In this document: piece after piece, positions 54,347 through 63,302 of the stretch
Numbering within the stretch: position 1 is the stretch's first letter
Layout: each line of letters starts with the position of its first letter
Source: CAIQJJ01 sp049325275
GTDB lineage: Bacteria; Chloroflexota; Anaerolineae; Anaerolineales; UBA4823
Reading direction: 5' to 3'
NCBI GenBank assembly: GCA_049325275.1
Contig: JBMOLU010000008.1
Location: forward strand, 248,001 to 312,000
DNA: 64,000 nt
Position numbers and translations under genes: made by a program
The notes under the pieces: generated by a model
What the model saw: the letters and a program-made list of their open reading frames with translations, nothing else
The model's database searches: none
What the model was told of the DNA's origin: nothing

Positions 54347-56462
54347 CGAGAAAAAGAATCCGGCCGGCCACAGCATGATCGATCTCAACGCGCCGTCGTT
54401 ATATCTCAACCGCGAACTCAGTTCCCTGGCCTTCCAGCGACGCGTCCTCGAAGAAGCCCAGGACCCGAGCACGCCGCTGCTCGAACGGGTGAAGTTCCTG
54501 GCCATCGTTGGTTCGAACCTGGACGAGTTCTTTATGGTGCGCGTGGCCGGCCTCAAAAAGCAGGTTGATGCGGGTGTTTTGGAACTACCGCCCGACGGGC
54601 TTTCGCCTGCCGAACAACTGGCGGCCATTCGCAAGGTGGCCCTGGAGATCATGCGCCAGGCACACGAGTGCTGGGGGAAAACCCTCCTGCCGGAACTGAA
54701 GAAAGCCGGCATTTATATTTTGAACTACAGCGAGTTGAATGCCCACCAAAAGAACGTCATGGGAAGCTACTTCAGCGAGGTCGTTTTCCCGGTGCTGACA
54801 CCGCTGGCCTTCGATCCCGGGCACCCTTTCCCGCACATTTCGAACTTGAGCCTGAACCTCGCCGTGCTGGTGCGTGACAAGAAAGGCAAAGAACACTTTG
54901 CACGCATCAAGGTACCGCCTACACTCCCTCGCCTGGTCCCGATCAAACGTTCGTCCGGTGGGCAACGCAAAGACGGCACCGTGCCATACGAACACTATTT
55001 CGTCTGGCTCGAACAGGTCATTGCCGCCAACCTGTCGACGCTTTTCCCCGGCATGGAAATCGTCGAAACGCATGCCTTTCGGGTTACGCGCGATGCCGAC
55101 ATGGAGATTCAGGAGCTTGAGGCCGACGACTTACTGGAATCTATGGAACACAGCGTACGCCAGCGCCGCTTTGGGTCGGTCGTACGTGTCGGAATCAACC
55201 CCAATATGCCGGCTCACATTCGGGAAATCCTGATCAAGAACCTGGAAAACCACCCCAACGACGTTTACACGGTCGATGGGCCGCTCGGCCTGAGCACGTT
55301 GATGGGCCTCTGCCAGATCGAACGCTACGATCTGCACGACATGCCTTACAAAGCAGTCACGCCCGCACCACTCAACTGCGCCACCCCCGAAACGGACGTC
55401 TTCGAAACCATCCGCTGCGGCGATATGCTCCTGCACCACCCCTACGACTCGTTCCAACCGGTGATCGATTTTCTGCAAAACGCCGCCACCGATCCCGATG
55501 TCTTGGCGATCAAACAGACCCTCTACCGGGTTGGGAAGAATCCCCCCGTCGTCAACGCCCTGCTCCATGCGGCCGAAAACCGCAAGCAGGTTGCTGTGCT
55601 GGTCGAATTAAAGGCGCGCTTCGACGAGGAATCGAACATCGGTTGGGCGCGAAAGCTGGAGAGCGAAGGGGTACACGTCGTGTACGGCTTGCTGGGATTG
55701 AAGACGCATTCCAAAATTATCCTGATTGTACGCAAAGAAGGCGAAGGCATCCGGCGTTACCTGCACCTCTCGACCGGTAATTACAATGCCGTCACGGCCA
55801 ACCTGTACGAAGATATCGGCATGTTCACCTGTGACGAAGAAATCGGCGCCGATGCCACCGATCTCTTCAACTATCTGACGGGGTACTCCTCGAAGCAAAA
55901 CTACCGCAAGCTGCTGGTGGCGCCCATCAACCTGCGCCAGCGCATGGAAACGTTGATCCAACGTGAAATGCAACTTCAAAAGCAGGGCGAGGCAGGCCAC
56001 CTGATCTTCAAAGTCAACTCGATTGTCGATCAACCTATGATCAAGTTGCTCTACCAGGCCTCGCAAGCCGGCGTCAAAGTAGACTTAATCACGCGCGGCA
56101 TCTGCTGCCTGCGCCCCGGGGTAGAAGGCGTCAGCGAAAACATCCGTGTGATCAGCGTCGTTGGGCGCTACCTGGAACACAGCCGCGTGTACTACTTCCG
56201 CAATGGCGGCCGTGAGGAAATCTACCTGGGCAGTGCAGACTTGATGCCGCGCAATATCGACCGCCGTGTAGAAGTCTTATTCCCCGTGCAAGACCCGGCC
56301 CTGATTCGTACGATTCGCGACGAGATTTTGGAAACCTATCTGAAAGACAATGCCAAAGCACGCCTGATGAAGCCGGATGGCAGCTACGAACGTGTGCGGC
56401 CCAAAAAAGGGGAAGCCATCCTCAACAGCCAGGAATGGCTTATGAAGAAGCGGGTACCGTGA
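54336..56462 (+). CDS. ppk1: Polyphosphate kinase 1
   Basis: This 708-residue enzyme polymerises the gamma-phosphate of ATP into polyphosphate. The N-terminal LNRELSSLAFQRRVLEEA, the conserved LKTHSKIILIVR and TGNYNAVTANLYED around the autophosphorylated His, and the C-terminal HSRVYYFRNGG fit PPK1. The ATG lies inside the glutaredoxin 3' end. The stop overlaps the next GTG start as GTGA. The CHAD protein two genes later also binds polyphosphate in known families. Confidence 0.96.
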   Translation: MSDSEKKNPAGHSMIDLNAPSLYLNRELSSLAFQRRVLEEAQDPSTPLLERVKFLAIVGSNLDEFFMVRVAGLKKQVDAGVLELPPDGLSPAEQLAAIRKVALEIMRQAHECWGKTLLPELKKAGIYILNYSELNAHQKNVMGSYFSEVVFPVLTPLAFDPGHPFPHISNLSLNLAVLVRDKKGKEHFARIKVPPTLPRLVPIKRSSGGQRKDGTVPYEHYFVWLEQVIAANLSTLFPGMEIVETHAFRVTRDADMEIQELEADDLLESMEHSVRQRRFGSVVRVGINPNMPAHIREILIKNLENHPNDVYTVDGPLGLSTLMGLCQIERYDLHDMPYKAVTPAPLNCATPETDVFETIRCGDMLLHHPYDSFQPVIDFLQNAATDPDVLAIKQTLYRVGKNPPVVNALLHAAENRKQVAVLVELKARFDEESNIGWARKLESEGVHVVYGLLGLKTHSKIILIVRKEGEGIRRYLHLSTGNYNAVTANLYEDIGMFTCDEEIGADATDLFNYLTGYSSKQNYRKLLVAPINLRQRMETLIQREMQLQKQGEAGHLIFKVNSIVDQPMIKLLYQASQAGVKVDLITRGICCLRPGVEGVSENIRVISVVGRYLEHSRVYYFRNGGREEIYLGSADLMPRNIDRRVEVLFPVQDPALIRTIRDEILETYLKDNAKARLMKPDGSYERVRPKKGEAILNSQEWLMKKRVP

Positions 56463-57529
56463 GCGATACACCCTACAAGCGCCTGGCCGAACGGCTGGAT
56501 GCCCTACCGAACGGCTTCCCCGCGGCCCCGGATGGCGCCGAACTGCGCCTGCTGGCGAAACTTTTCACGCCTGAAGAGGCCGCGCTCGCCTCGCAACTGC
56601 GCCTGACGCTTGAAACCCCAGCACAGCTTGCGGAACGCCTGGGCGGCGAAGCCAAAATCTTGCGTAACCAACTGAAAGAAATGGCCCGCCGCGGCCTGAT
56701 CAGCGCCGGCCGCTGCGAAGGCGGCCTGGGATATGGCCTGATGCCTTTCGTCGTCGGCATTTACGAGATGCAAATCGGCCGTATCGATGCCGAACTGGCG
56801 CGCCTGTTCGAAGATTACTACCGGCAGGCCTTTGGAGTCTCGGCTGCCGTACACCCCCAGGTCCACCGGGTGATCCCTATCCACCAGGCGGTCAAAACCG
56901 GCCTGGAAATCCGCCCCCACGAAAGTGCAGCCGGCATCGTGGATGCGATGCAGTCGTGGGGCGTGCTCGACTGCATCTGCCGCGTCCAGAAAGCGCTGAT
57001 CGGCCAGGCCTGCCACCATCCGGTGGAAGTTTGCATGGTCCTCAGCAACAAACCCGGTGCGTTCGACAGTGCCTCGGGCGTGCGCGCACTGAGCAAAGAA
57101 CAGGCCATGGACGTGCTGCACCAGGCGGCTGAGGCAGGCCTGGTGCACTCGGTGAGCAACAACCAACACGGGAACTGGTATATTTGCAACTGCTGCACCT
57201 GCTCGTGCGGCCTGCTGCGCGGTGTGGCCGAACTGGGCATGGCCGACGTGGTGGCGAAGTCGCCCTTCGTGCTGGCCGTAGACGAAAACCGATGCCAGGC
57301 CTGTGGCGCCTGCATAACGGCCTGCCAGTTTGGCGCGCTGCACATGGAAGCGACCGCGCTCCGTGACGAGCGGCGCTGCGTCGGCTGCGGTGTGTGCGTA
57401 CCAGCCTGCCCCGAAGAAGCGCTGTCGCTCGTCCGCCGCGCCCACGCCGAAACGCCACCCGAAACCGAAGCCGATTGGCGCATCCAGCGCGCTGCCGCAC
57501 GCGGCATCGACCTGGCCGAAATCCTGTAG
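56459..57529 (+). CDS. wHTH - Cys-rich - double 4Fe-4S ferredoxin protein
   Basis: This 356-residue protein begins with a winged-helix-like part (about 30-90: LLAKLFTPEEAALASQLR...LISAG). A Cys-rich centre follows (LDCICRVQ; WYICNCCTCSC at 241-250), then two ferredoxin motifs, CQACGACITACQ (279-290) and CVGCGVCVPACP (307-318). The GTG at 56459 overlaps the ppk1 stop as GTGA. It may be a redox-sensing or electron-transfer partner. Its role is unknown. Confidence 0.75.
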   Translation: MSDTPYKRLAERLDALPNGFPAAPDGAELRLLAKLFTPEEAALASQLRLTLETPAQLAERLGGEAKILRNQLKEMARRGLISAGRCEGGLGYGLMPFVVGIYEMQIGRIDAELARLFEDYYRQAFGVSAAVHPQVHRVIPIHQAVKTGLEIRPHESAAGIVDAMQSWGVLDCICRVQKALIGQACHHPVEVCMVLSNKPGAFDSASGVRALSKEQAMDVLHQAAEAGLVHSVSNNQHGNWYICNCCTCSCGLLRGVAELGMADVVAKSPFVLAVDENRCQACGACITACQFGALHMEATALRDERRCVGCGVCVPACPEEALSLVRRAHAETPPETEADWRIQRAAARGIDLAEIL

Positions 57530-57600
57530 GGGCAGACCCGTGTGTTCTGCCCTGCGAGGGCGGGCACGCCGGGAGGGTGAACACGTGGGCCCGCCCCTAC
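57526..57600 (+). repeat. GTAGGGGC-ended palindromic element
   Basis: A 75-bp element has inverted ends GTAGGGGC (57526-57533) and GCCCCTAC (57593-57600) and an inner stem GGCAGA/TCTGCC. The TAG stop of the preceding gene lies inside its left end. Confidence 0.6.
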
Positions 57601-57628
57601 ACGTGTGGAATAGGATTTTCTTCTGCCA

Positions 57629-58636
57629 ATGAATGCTTTGCCTACCCATATTTCCGAACTTCTCGATACGGCGCCGCCATCACCGGGCATCGTGCCCGAT
57701 GACGATCTGGCAGCGGCGGCCCTCAAAACGTGGCGCTATCACTTCGCCGAAGTGCTGCGCCACGAACCTGGCACACGCCTGGGAGAAGACATCGAGGCGT
57801 TACACGATATGCGTGTGGCTACACGAAGGCTACGGGCGTCTTTCGATGTGTTCGGCAGCGCCTTCAACCAGAAGGCTCTTTTGCCGCATCTCAAGGGCTT
57901 AAAGGCCACCGGACGTGCGTTGGGCGGGGCGCGTGACATGGACGTCTTCATCGAAAAGGCCGATATCTATCGCCAGAGCCTGCCGATACGCCAGCGCAGC
58001 AAGCTGACCTTGCTGTTCGACGCCTGGGAAGGCGAACGCGCCTCGGCGCGCCAGGCCATGACCACCTACCTCGACAGTGAAGCTTATACCCAATTCGTCG
58101 AAAACTTCGCCGTATTCTTGCAGGCCCCCGAAGGATACGCCAGGCAGAAAGGTGAGGCCCCCTCGCTGCGGCTGATTATTCCCGGCCTGATCTACGCCCG
58201 CCTGCAACCTGTCCTGGCCTACGAAACCATCATGGCAACGATCCCGCTCGTAAAGCTACACGCCCTGCGGATCGAGTTCAAAAAATTGCGTTACACGGTA
58301 GAGTTTTTCCGTGAAGTGCTGGGAAAACCGGCAAAAGCAGTGATCGAAACGATCAAAGCTTTACAAGATCACCTGGGCGACCTGCAAGACGCCGATGTGG
58401 CAACCAGCATGCTGCGCGCCTGGCTCGACCGCTGGGATGAAGAACAAGCGCGCCGGCCCCTGCCCAAGCGCCAGCGGCCGGACGGCATCCTGGCTTACCT
58501 GGGCTTCCAGTACACCAAGCGGCAGCAACTGATGGTCGGCTTTCCGCGTGTCTGGGCTGAGTTTACTCACCCGGATTTCCAGCACAGCCTGGTTGAAATC
58601 ATCGCGGCACTTCAGCACGAAGAACGAGCGAGGTAA
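57629..58636 (+). CDS. CHAD-domain protein
   Basis: This 335-residue all-helical protein has the CHAD signature LHDMRVATRRLRASFDVFG and later HALRIEFKKLRYTVEFF, rich in His and Arg. CHAD domains bind polyphosphate and often sit near ppk or CYTH genes. Lying two genes after ppk1, it may localise to polyphosphate granules. No CYTH domain is fused. Confidence 0.9.
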   Translation: MNALPTHISELLDTAPPSPGIVPDDDLAAAALKTWRYHFAEVLRHEPGTRLGEDIEALHDMRVATRRLRASFDVFGSAFNQKALLPHLKGLKATGRALGGARDMDVFIEKADIYRQSLPIRQRSKLTLLFDAWEGERASARQAMTTYLDSEAYTQFVENFAVFLQAPEGYARQKGEAPSLRLIIPGLIYARLQPVLAYETIMATIPLVKLHALRIEFKKLRYTVEFFREVLGKPAKAVIETIKALQDHLGDLQDADVATSMLRAWLDRWDEEQARRPLPKRQRPDGILAYLGFQYTKRQQLMVGFPRVWAEFTHPDFQHSLVEIIAALQHEERAR

Positions 58637-58687
58637 CAGGCACCTCGCCATACACCGCAAAAAAGGAAAACCCTGAAAAAACGACGC

Positions 58688-59917
58688 TCAATTTTTCGGC
58701 CTTTCTTTCCCTGCACCCGGCACAGGGCCGGGGCGGAAGTGCGGCAGGTGATAACGCCGCAGCCACAAAAACGGCCGCAAGAAAACGTAGAGGGGGAAAA
58801 GCCAGTCGGGCAGTTTTACGTCTTGCCAATCGTCGTCGACGATCCACAACTGGCGAAAAGCAGACAGTTTATAGCGCCAGCACGGCGTAAAGTCCATGCG
58901 GTAGATCAACGAACGCAGCCGCCGAAAATGCCCACGCTGCTTCCCAAAACCAGTCTCCGAGCAGATGATTTTGAGCGCCCGCTTCGCCAGCTTTTGCACG
59001 GCACGATCTTCGAGCAAAGGCCAGAGTGATGGGGGGATCGGCGCAGAAAACAAATCCCGCGCCAGCAAAAGCGCCTGGCCCAAGAGACGCGGCAAGCCCA
59101 TCGACGACATTTGTTCCTGCACAAACGCCCAATCTGGGCCGGGACTTTGACGCAAGAATGCGGCAATGTCGGCCAACCACTTCAATTCTTCCCATGCATG
59201 TCGTGCGCCATGGACGATCAAGTAACACAACAAATCTTCATCGTTCAACACCAGCGCCTTTGAGCCAGGCGCCAGATTGGCGCGTGATAGAAACCGCTGC
59301 GTCACTTGCGGCGGGATTAACTCCGGCGTGGCAAGCGCCCAATGCAATTCGATGGGGATCCCCCGCTTGGGATGTTTGTAAGCCACATGGTGAACGATCT
59401 GGCGATAGCGTTGCCACTGCTGCGGGCTTAAATCGATCGTCGGCTCTGTGCGCACGTAACCCTGAGCCAGCAAGGCGCTATCGGCGGCTTCCATCGCTTC
59501 GGGAGCAACAAGAAGGTCCAAGTCGCCGCTGGAACGCATGTTGGACGAACCGTAGAGTCGCTCGCTCAGCCAGGGCCCCTTAAGCGAGCAAAACCGGATA
59601 CCGGCCGAAACAAAAGCCCGATGAATCACGCCAAGCTCGAGCATTAAAAGCGCCGTTTGTTGCCGGTGAGAAAGCTGAAGGGCCTCGAGCTGTGTCAACA
59701 GATCAGGCGAGATGGAGTCAGCGGCATAACGTCGTAAGTTGCAGGCAGCCAGCGGCATCAGTTGGTGGCGACGAACCAGCTTTAAAAAGGCCGCCCAATC
59801 CGTACAGGCGTTAACTGCCTGGCGCAAGCGCCCGCTATCCAAGGCATCTACCGGAGGCAGCGTACAAACCAACAAAAGCCGAAATTCAGGGGTAGGTGCG
59901 TCGAACATCGTTTGCAT
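58688..59917 (-). CDS. Lasso-cluster nucleotidyltransferase
   Basis: This 409-residue protein matches the uncharacterised nucleotidyltransferase family (PF14907-like). Its metal-binding motif is GSSNMRSSGDLDLLVAPEAM, preceded by FCSLKGPWLSERLY. Relatives occur in lasso clusters of the paeninodin and pseudomycoidin type, where they modify the peptide phosphate or its sugar. It is the last gene of the minus-strand cluster, separated from B2 by a 16-bp tandem repeat. No ribosome-binding site was seen. Confidence 0.8.
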   Translation of the reverse strand: MQTMFDAPTPEFRLLLVCTLPPVDALDSGRLRQAVNACTDWAAFLKLVRRHQLMPLAACNLRRYAADSISPDLLTQLEALQLSHRQQTALLMLELGVIHRAFVSAGIRFCSLKGPWLSERLYGSSNMRSSGDLDLLVAPEAMEAADSALLAQGYVRTEPTIDLSPQQWQRYRQIVHHVAYKHPKRGIPIELHWALATPELIPPQVTQRFLSRANLAPGSKALVLNDEDLLCYLIVHGARHAWEELKWLADIAAFLRQSPGPDWAFVQEQMSSMGLPRLLGQALLLARDLFSAPIPPSLWPLLEDRAVQKLAKRALKIICSETGFGKQRGHFRRLRSLIYRMDFTPCWRYKLSAFRQLWIVDDDWQDVKLPDWLFPLYVFLRPFLWLRRYHLPHFRPGPVPGAGKERPKN

Positions 59918-59922
59918 CCAGT

Positions 59923-59979
59923 AAAGTTTGCGTCAAACAAAGTTTGCGTCAAACGAAGTTTGCGTCAAACGAAGTTTGC
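59923..59979. repeat. 16-bp tandem repeat, about 3.5 copies
   Basis: Units AAAGTTTGCGTCAAAC (59923-59938 and 59939-59954) and GAAGTTTGCGTCAAAC (59955-59970) are followed by a partial copy. Each unit carries GTTTG/CAAAC arms. The array covers the 3' end of the B2 gene and the gap before the nucleotidyltransferase. Confidence 0.8.
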
Positions 59980-60429
59980 AATTACATTGAAACGCAGATA
60001 CTCTGCCCGCCCGGTAAGAATCTGTTCGCCGCAGCGAAGCCAGGCGTGCGCTTGAAGCGCATCGGCAGGCGACTTGGCAACGCCCAGGGAAAGCGTGGCA
60101 GGGATTTTACGCCGCAGCAGCATCATCTTTCCAACTACGGCCTGCGCCAGGCAAGTGCTCCGCCAGGGAGTACGCTGCGCCGCGGTGGTAACGGCCCAAC
60201 CAACACGCACGGCAAGATCGGGCGTCTCGGCAGTCATCGCATCACCCATACGCAGCCGCAGCAGCCGGGCCACACGCCGGAAAGGCAAGATTCGAATGGC
60301 GAATCCGATCAGCGCCAGGCCAAAGAACGCCTCCACGAGGAGCCAACGATCGAGCCACGACAAGGCAAGCAACTTCCGCAACCAACTTTGCAAACGCTTC
60401 ACAGAAGCTTCAATACTCCTCACCGGCAC
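59965..60429 (-). CDS. Lasso peptide B2 leader peptidase
   Basis: This 154-residue transglutaminase-like cysteine peptidase removes the lasso leader in known systems. The B2 pattern is seen as RSTCLAQAVVGKMMLLRRK (Cys93) and QAHAWLRCG (His128), with two N-terminal hydrophobic stretches. The GTG at 60429 overlaps the PqqD-like gene; a GTG at 60423 is possible. It depends on the B1/RRE protein just upstream for substrate delivery. Confidence 0.86.
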   Translation of the reverse strand: MPVRSIEASVKRLQSWLRKLLALSWLDRWLLVEAFFGLALIGFAIRILPFRRVARLLRLRMGDAMTAETPDLAVRVGWAVTTAAQRTPWRSTCLAQAVVGKMMLLRRKIPATLSLGVAKSPADALQAHAWLRCGEQILTGRAEYLRFNVIANFV

Positions 60430-60697
60430 GAATCAGGCCCTCACGAGCCAGGGCGTCCAGGAACTTTAGCACATCGTCACGGATGCGCTCGGTCTGGCCG
60501 CAAAATTCCCGGCCCAGTTGTGCACAGAGATCGTCGACGGTACGGGGCGTTTCGAGCAGCTCCCAGATGCGCTTCCCTACCGGGTCGAGGCCGACATAGT
60601 GGTCACTTTCCAGGCTGAGGATCACCAGGTCGTCATCGGCCGGTGTGGTCAACAGATTGTCGGTGCGGGCAACGACCGTATTCAACGCAATCGGCAT
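60410..60697 (-). CDS. PqqD-like RRE protein (lasso B1)
   Basis: This 95-residue PqqD-family protein has VVARTDNLLTTPADDDLVILSLESDHYVGLDPVGKRIWELLE-type sequence in which YVGLDPVGKRIWELL is diagnostic. In lasso systems this RRE binds the leader and presents it to B2. An AGGAG site precedes the ATG. Its 3' end overlaps the B2 start by 20 bases. Confidence 0.88.
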   Translation of the reverse strand: MPIALNTVVARTDNLLTTPADDDLVILSLESDHYVGLDPVGKRIWELLETPRTVDDLCAQLGREFCGQTERIRDDVLKFLDALAREGLIRAGEEY

Positions 60698-60706
60698 ACC
60701 AGACTC

Positions 60707-61543
60707 CTATTCCCAATAGCCAAAACGGCGCATCACCGCGCCGTGATCGGCCAAAACTTGCGCTACCAGTTCGGGCGATAACTCTTCTCGCCAGCCCCCT
60801 GCCCGGCCACGGCGAAAAAAGGCGCCGCTGGCCTCGAAGAATTGCTCGCGAAACCCCTTTTCTCGCTCTTGACGTTGAAGCTCGTCGAAGCGAGAAAATC
60901 GCATCGCCTGGTGGAGGCGCTCTTGACAAAACGGCAGGCCACAAAAGTGAACGATGCGTGCAAAAGCATCCTCAGGGCAGGCCAACAAGTCTTCATAGCG
61001 AACTGCATGCGTTCGCAATTGCGAAAAGTCTATCCAACTGCGAACATGATCGCTCCAGGTACCGAGCCGTTGGCGCAACTGATCGTTTAACGCACCCAAC
61101 GAACGAGCGATAGCATAATCCGCATCACCTAACATTGCCGCAGCAGCAGCAGGGGTCATGCCGTAGTGGTGGGCAACAGATGCCAGCAGATCGAGTGGGT
61201 TCCGTACGATATAGATCACCCCGGCGGTCACATCGGCTGGGAAGAGCGCGTCACCCAAATCGGTACAACGCCAGGCATCGTGTACTTTCATGTAAAGCAT
61301 TTCAGGGTTTTCGCGTACCATGCAACGGTAGACGTCTGGCCGCAAGCGCTCGATCAGGGCATCGTCCAGCAAGGAAGCCTCTACACCGACCCATTCATCG
61401 AAACATTGCCGGGCGCTGGCAATCGGGCCGCCCATCAGTGCATTGATATCGACAGGAGCATTGCCACCCCGCAAATAGTTGGTCAAAAAAACACGTACCC
61501 ACGTATTGCCAGACTTCGGGTAAGAAGCCAGCCAGGTGATCAT
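60707..61543 (-). CDS. PAPS-dependent sulfotransferase in the lasso cluster
   Basis: This 278-residue sulfotransferase has the 5'-phosphosulfate loop YPKSGNTWVR (Lys10), the 3'-phosphate motif IVRNPLDLLAS (Arg114, Ser122) and a late GRAGGWREEL segment matching the family's terminal motif. KVHDA (His89) is a candidate catalytic base. Its ATG overlaps the kinase-2 stop as ATGA. The likely target is a Ser, Thr or other hydroxyl of the lasso peptide or a linked group, by position only. Confidence 0.85.
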   Translation of the reverse strand: MITWLASYPKSGNTWVRVFLTNYLRGGNAPVDINALMGGPIASARQCFDEWVGVEASLLDDALIERLRPDVYRCMVRENPEMLYMKVHDAWRCTDLGDALFPADVTAGVIYIVRNPLDLLASVAHHYGMTPAAAAAMLGDADYAIARSLGALNDQLRQRLGTWSDHVRSWIDFSQLRTHAVRYEDLLACPEDAFARIVHFCGLPFCQERLHQAMRFSRFDELQRQEREKGFREQFFEASGAFFRRGRAGGWREELSPELVAQVLADHGAVMRRFGYWE

Positions 61544-62436
61544 ACCGGCAGCCCGTTCTCCAGCAACAGTGCGACGATTTTATCGATCGTCCAGCGATCC
61601 GCCGGTCGTTGAACCTGATAGAGAGTCACGTTTTCAACCACAGCAGCAAACAAAGGGAACAGGTCGGGATGGCTTTGAGGCAGCAACGGACCATAGATGA
61701 AATTTTGCAGTGCGGCAAACTTTTCAGTTCCCTGCAAAACAGTGACGCGCAGATCATCAACCGCGCAGACTTCGACCCAATACAATGATTCCAGTTTTGC
61801 AGGGGCATCAGCCATCGCGGTCGAGACCGGCACGGCGGCCTTCACCTGCCGCCAGGAAAAACGCGGCAGACCCGAGAGATCGCGGCCCAGGCCGCGGGCG
61901 GAATCATCTGTCAGGTGGAATTGTGGAATACCCGGCAGTGCCGCCACAGTGCCATCAGCGCCTAAGCGTAAGGCGGTGATGTCGTCGCTGAGCATCGTAC
62001 ACCCGTTTTGGAGCAGCGCCGCCAGTGTCGTCGATTTTCCGGCCCCCGATTCTCCCGTCACGGCCACAGCCATCCCATTCGGGTGAACCGCTGCATTGGC
62101 ATGTAACACCAATAGTCCGCGCTGCCGGAGCACCGCTGCCAGGATAATATCAAGGAAATGAAACGCTACCAACGCATCCTCAGCCGCAGGGCTACGCCGA
62201 TAAATCACTTGCCGGCCACCTTCGACCAAAAAACGCCCAACCCGTGAACCGCCACGGTAGAGAAAGCTGTTCGGCGCAGCCTGCCAGTTCTTCCCATCCA
62301 CCACGGCAATGTCCAAATGCAGCGGCACATCGCCTTCCACGACGATCACATCTGGCTCGGCCGTTCCAGGAGCCTGCAACAGTCCCGGACAGGAGAAAGG
62401 CGTTTCGATCACAAGATCGTAAGCGAAGTAACGCAT
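61540..62436 (-). CDS. HprK-like kinase 2 of the lasso cluster
   Basis: This 298-residue protein has an HprK/lasso-kinase core with Walker A GESGAGKS (128-135), SDD at 150-152 and LLVLHANAAVHPNG before the P-loop. In paeninodin-type clusters such kinases phosphorylate the peptide's C-terminal Ser. The ATG at 62436 lies two bases after kinase 1; the open frame extends upstream into that gene. It is paired with a second, divergent kinase. Confidence 0.82.
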   Translation of the reverse strand: MRYFAYDLVIETPFSCPGLLQAPGTAEPDVIVVEGDVPLHLDIAVVDGKNWQAAPNSFLYRGGSRVGRFLVEGGRQVIYRRSPAAEDALVAFHFLDIILAAVLRQRGLLVLHANAAVHPNGMAVAVTGESGAGKSTTLAALLQNGCTMLSDDITALRLGADGTVAALPGIPQFHLTDDSARGLGRDLSGLPRFSWRQVKAAVPVSTAMADAPAKLESLYWVEVCAVDDLRVTVLQGTEKFAALQNFIYGPLLPQSHPDLFPLFAAVVENVTLYQVQRPADRWTIDKIVALLLENGLPV

Positions 62437-62438
62437 CG

Positions 62439-63302
62439 TCAAGCTTCTGGTTGCTGTGGCGAGGAAACTGCCCTGATTAACGCATCCAAACACCAACGTC
62501 CAAGCGGGCGGCGCACGCGAACGATAGGCACCTGTTGCGTGATGGCAGCAGCAAGCTGAAAGTAGGCCGAGCGTTCGAGTAAAGCATCGGCGATATGGGT
62601 GTTATAGGTCAGGCGCCCCACGGCATCGAAACGCTGCTTTCCTTGAACAGACCGGATTTCGACATCTTTATAGCCGTGAACGGAAAGCCAATAAATAGCC
62701 GCCAGGGGATAGTGTTCGAAAGATGGAGAAAACATACCCGCGTCGATAACCTCACCATCGATTCCCAACTGCCGGCTGGCATCGGGCCACAGGCGAACAA
62801 ACCCAGGATTTCGATAGACAACCACGCGTCCCCGTTGATCCAGCGCAAGTGGAGAGAGGTCATCGCTCAAAGGCACAGCGCCACGCTGCGCCAGAGCTGC
62901 TAAGAGGGTAGACTTTCCCGCTCCCGAGTTGCCGGCCAACAAAACGGCGGCCTGTCGATTCTCATCAGGAAGAAAAGCCGCGGCATGCAAGGCCAACATG
63001 CCGCGCTGATAGAAAAGCGCCGCCAGGGGCGCTGTGCCCACAAATCGCTGTGCGGCAGCGCGATCGGCTCCGGCTACATCCACAACGATGCGTTCGCCGC
63101 CTTCCACCAGGTAGTGCGCCACACCCGGAATAGTTAACCAAAAACGCCCCGCCGGCCTGCAACGACTGGCCTGCCACAACACACCACGCGCTGTAATATC
63201 CGCGGGCGTTGCAGGCAAGGGGGCAAATTGAAGAGAAAAGCCTCGAGAAAAGGTGGGCGACTCGGATTGTGACGGGGAAAGCGCTGCCTGAATCCCTTTC
63301 AC
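62439..63302 (-). CDS. HprK-like kinase 1 of the lasso cluster
   Basis: This 287-residue HprK-like protein has Walker A GNSGAGKS (124-131), SDD at 146-148 and GMLALHAAAF before the P-loop. Identity to kinase 2 is low by eye, though the layout is the same. The GTG start overlaps the precursor stop as GTGA, so its translation is coupled to the lasso precursor. Confidence 0.82.
   Translation of the reverse strand: MKGIQAALSPSQSESPTFSRGFSLQFAPLPATPADITARGVLWQASRCRPAGRFWLTIPGVAHYLVEGGERIVVDVAGADRAAAQRFVGTAPLAALFYQRGMLALHAAAFLPDENRQAAVLLAGNSGAGKSTLLAALAQRGAVPLSDDLSPLALDQRGRVVVYRNPGFVRLWPDASRQLGIDGEVIDAGMFSPSFEHYPLAAIYWLSVHGYKDVEIRSVQGKQRFDAVGRLTYNTHIADALLERSAYFQLAAAITQQVPIVRVRRPLGRWCLDALIRAVSSPQQPEA

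Noticed and set aside
59923..59979. CRISPR array
   Set aside because: The units are 16 bases and directly adjacent with no spacers.
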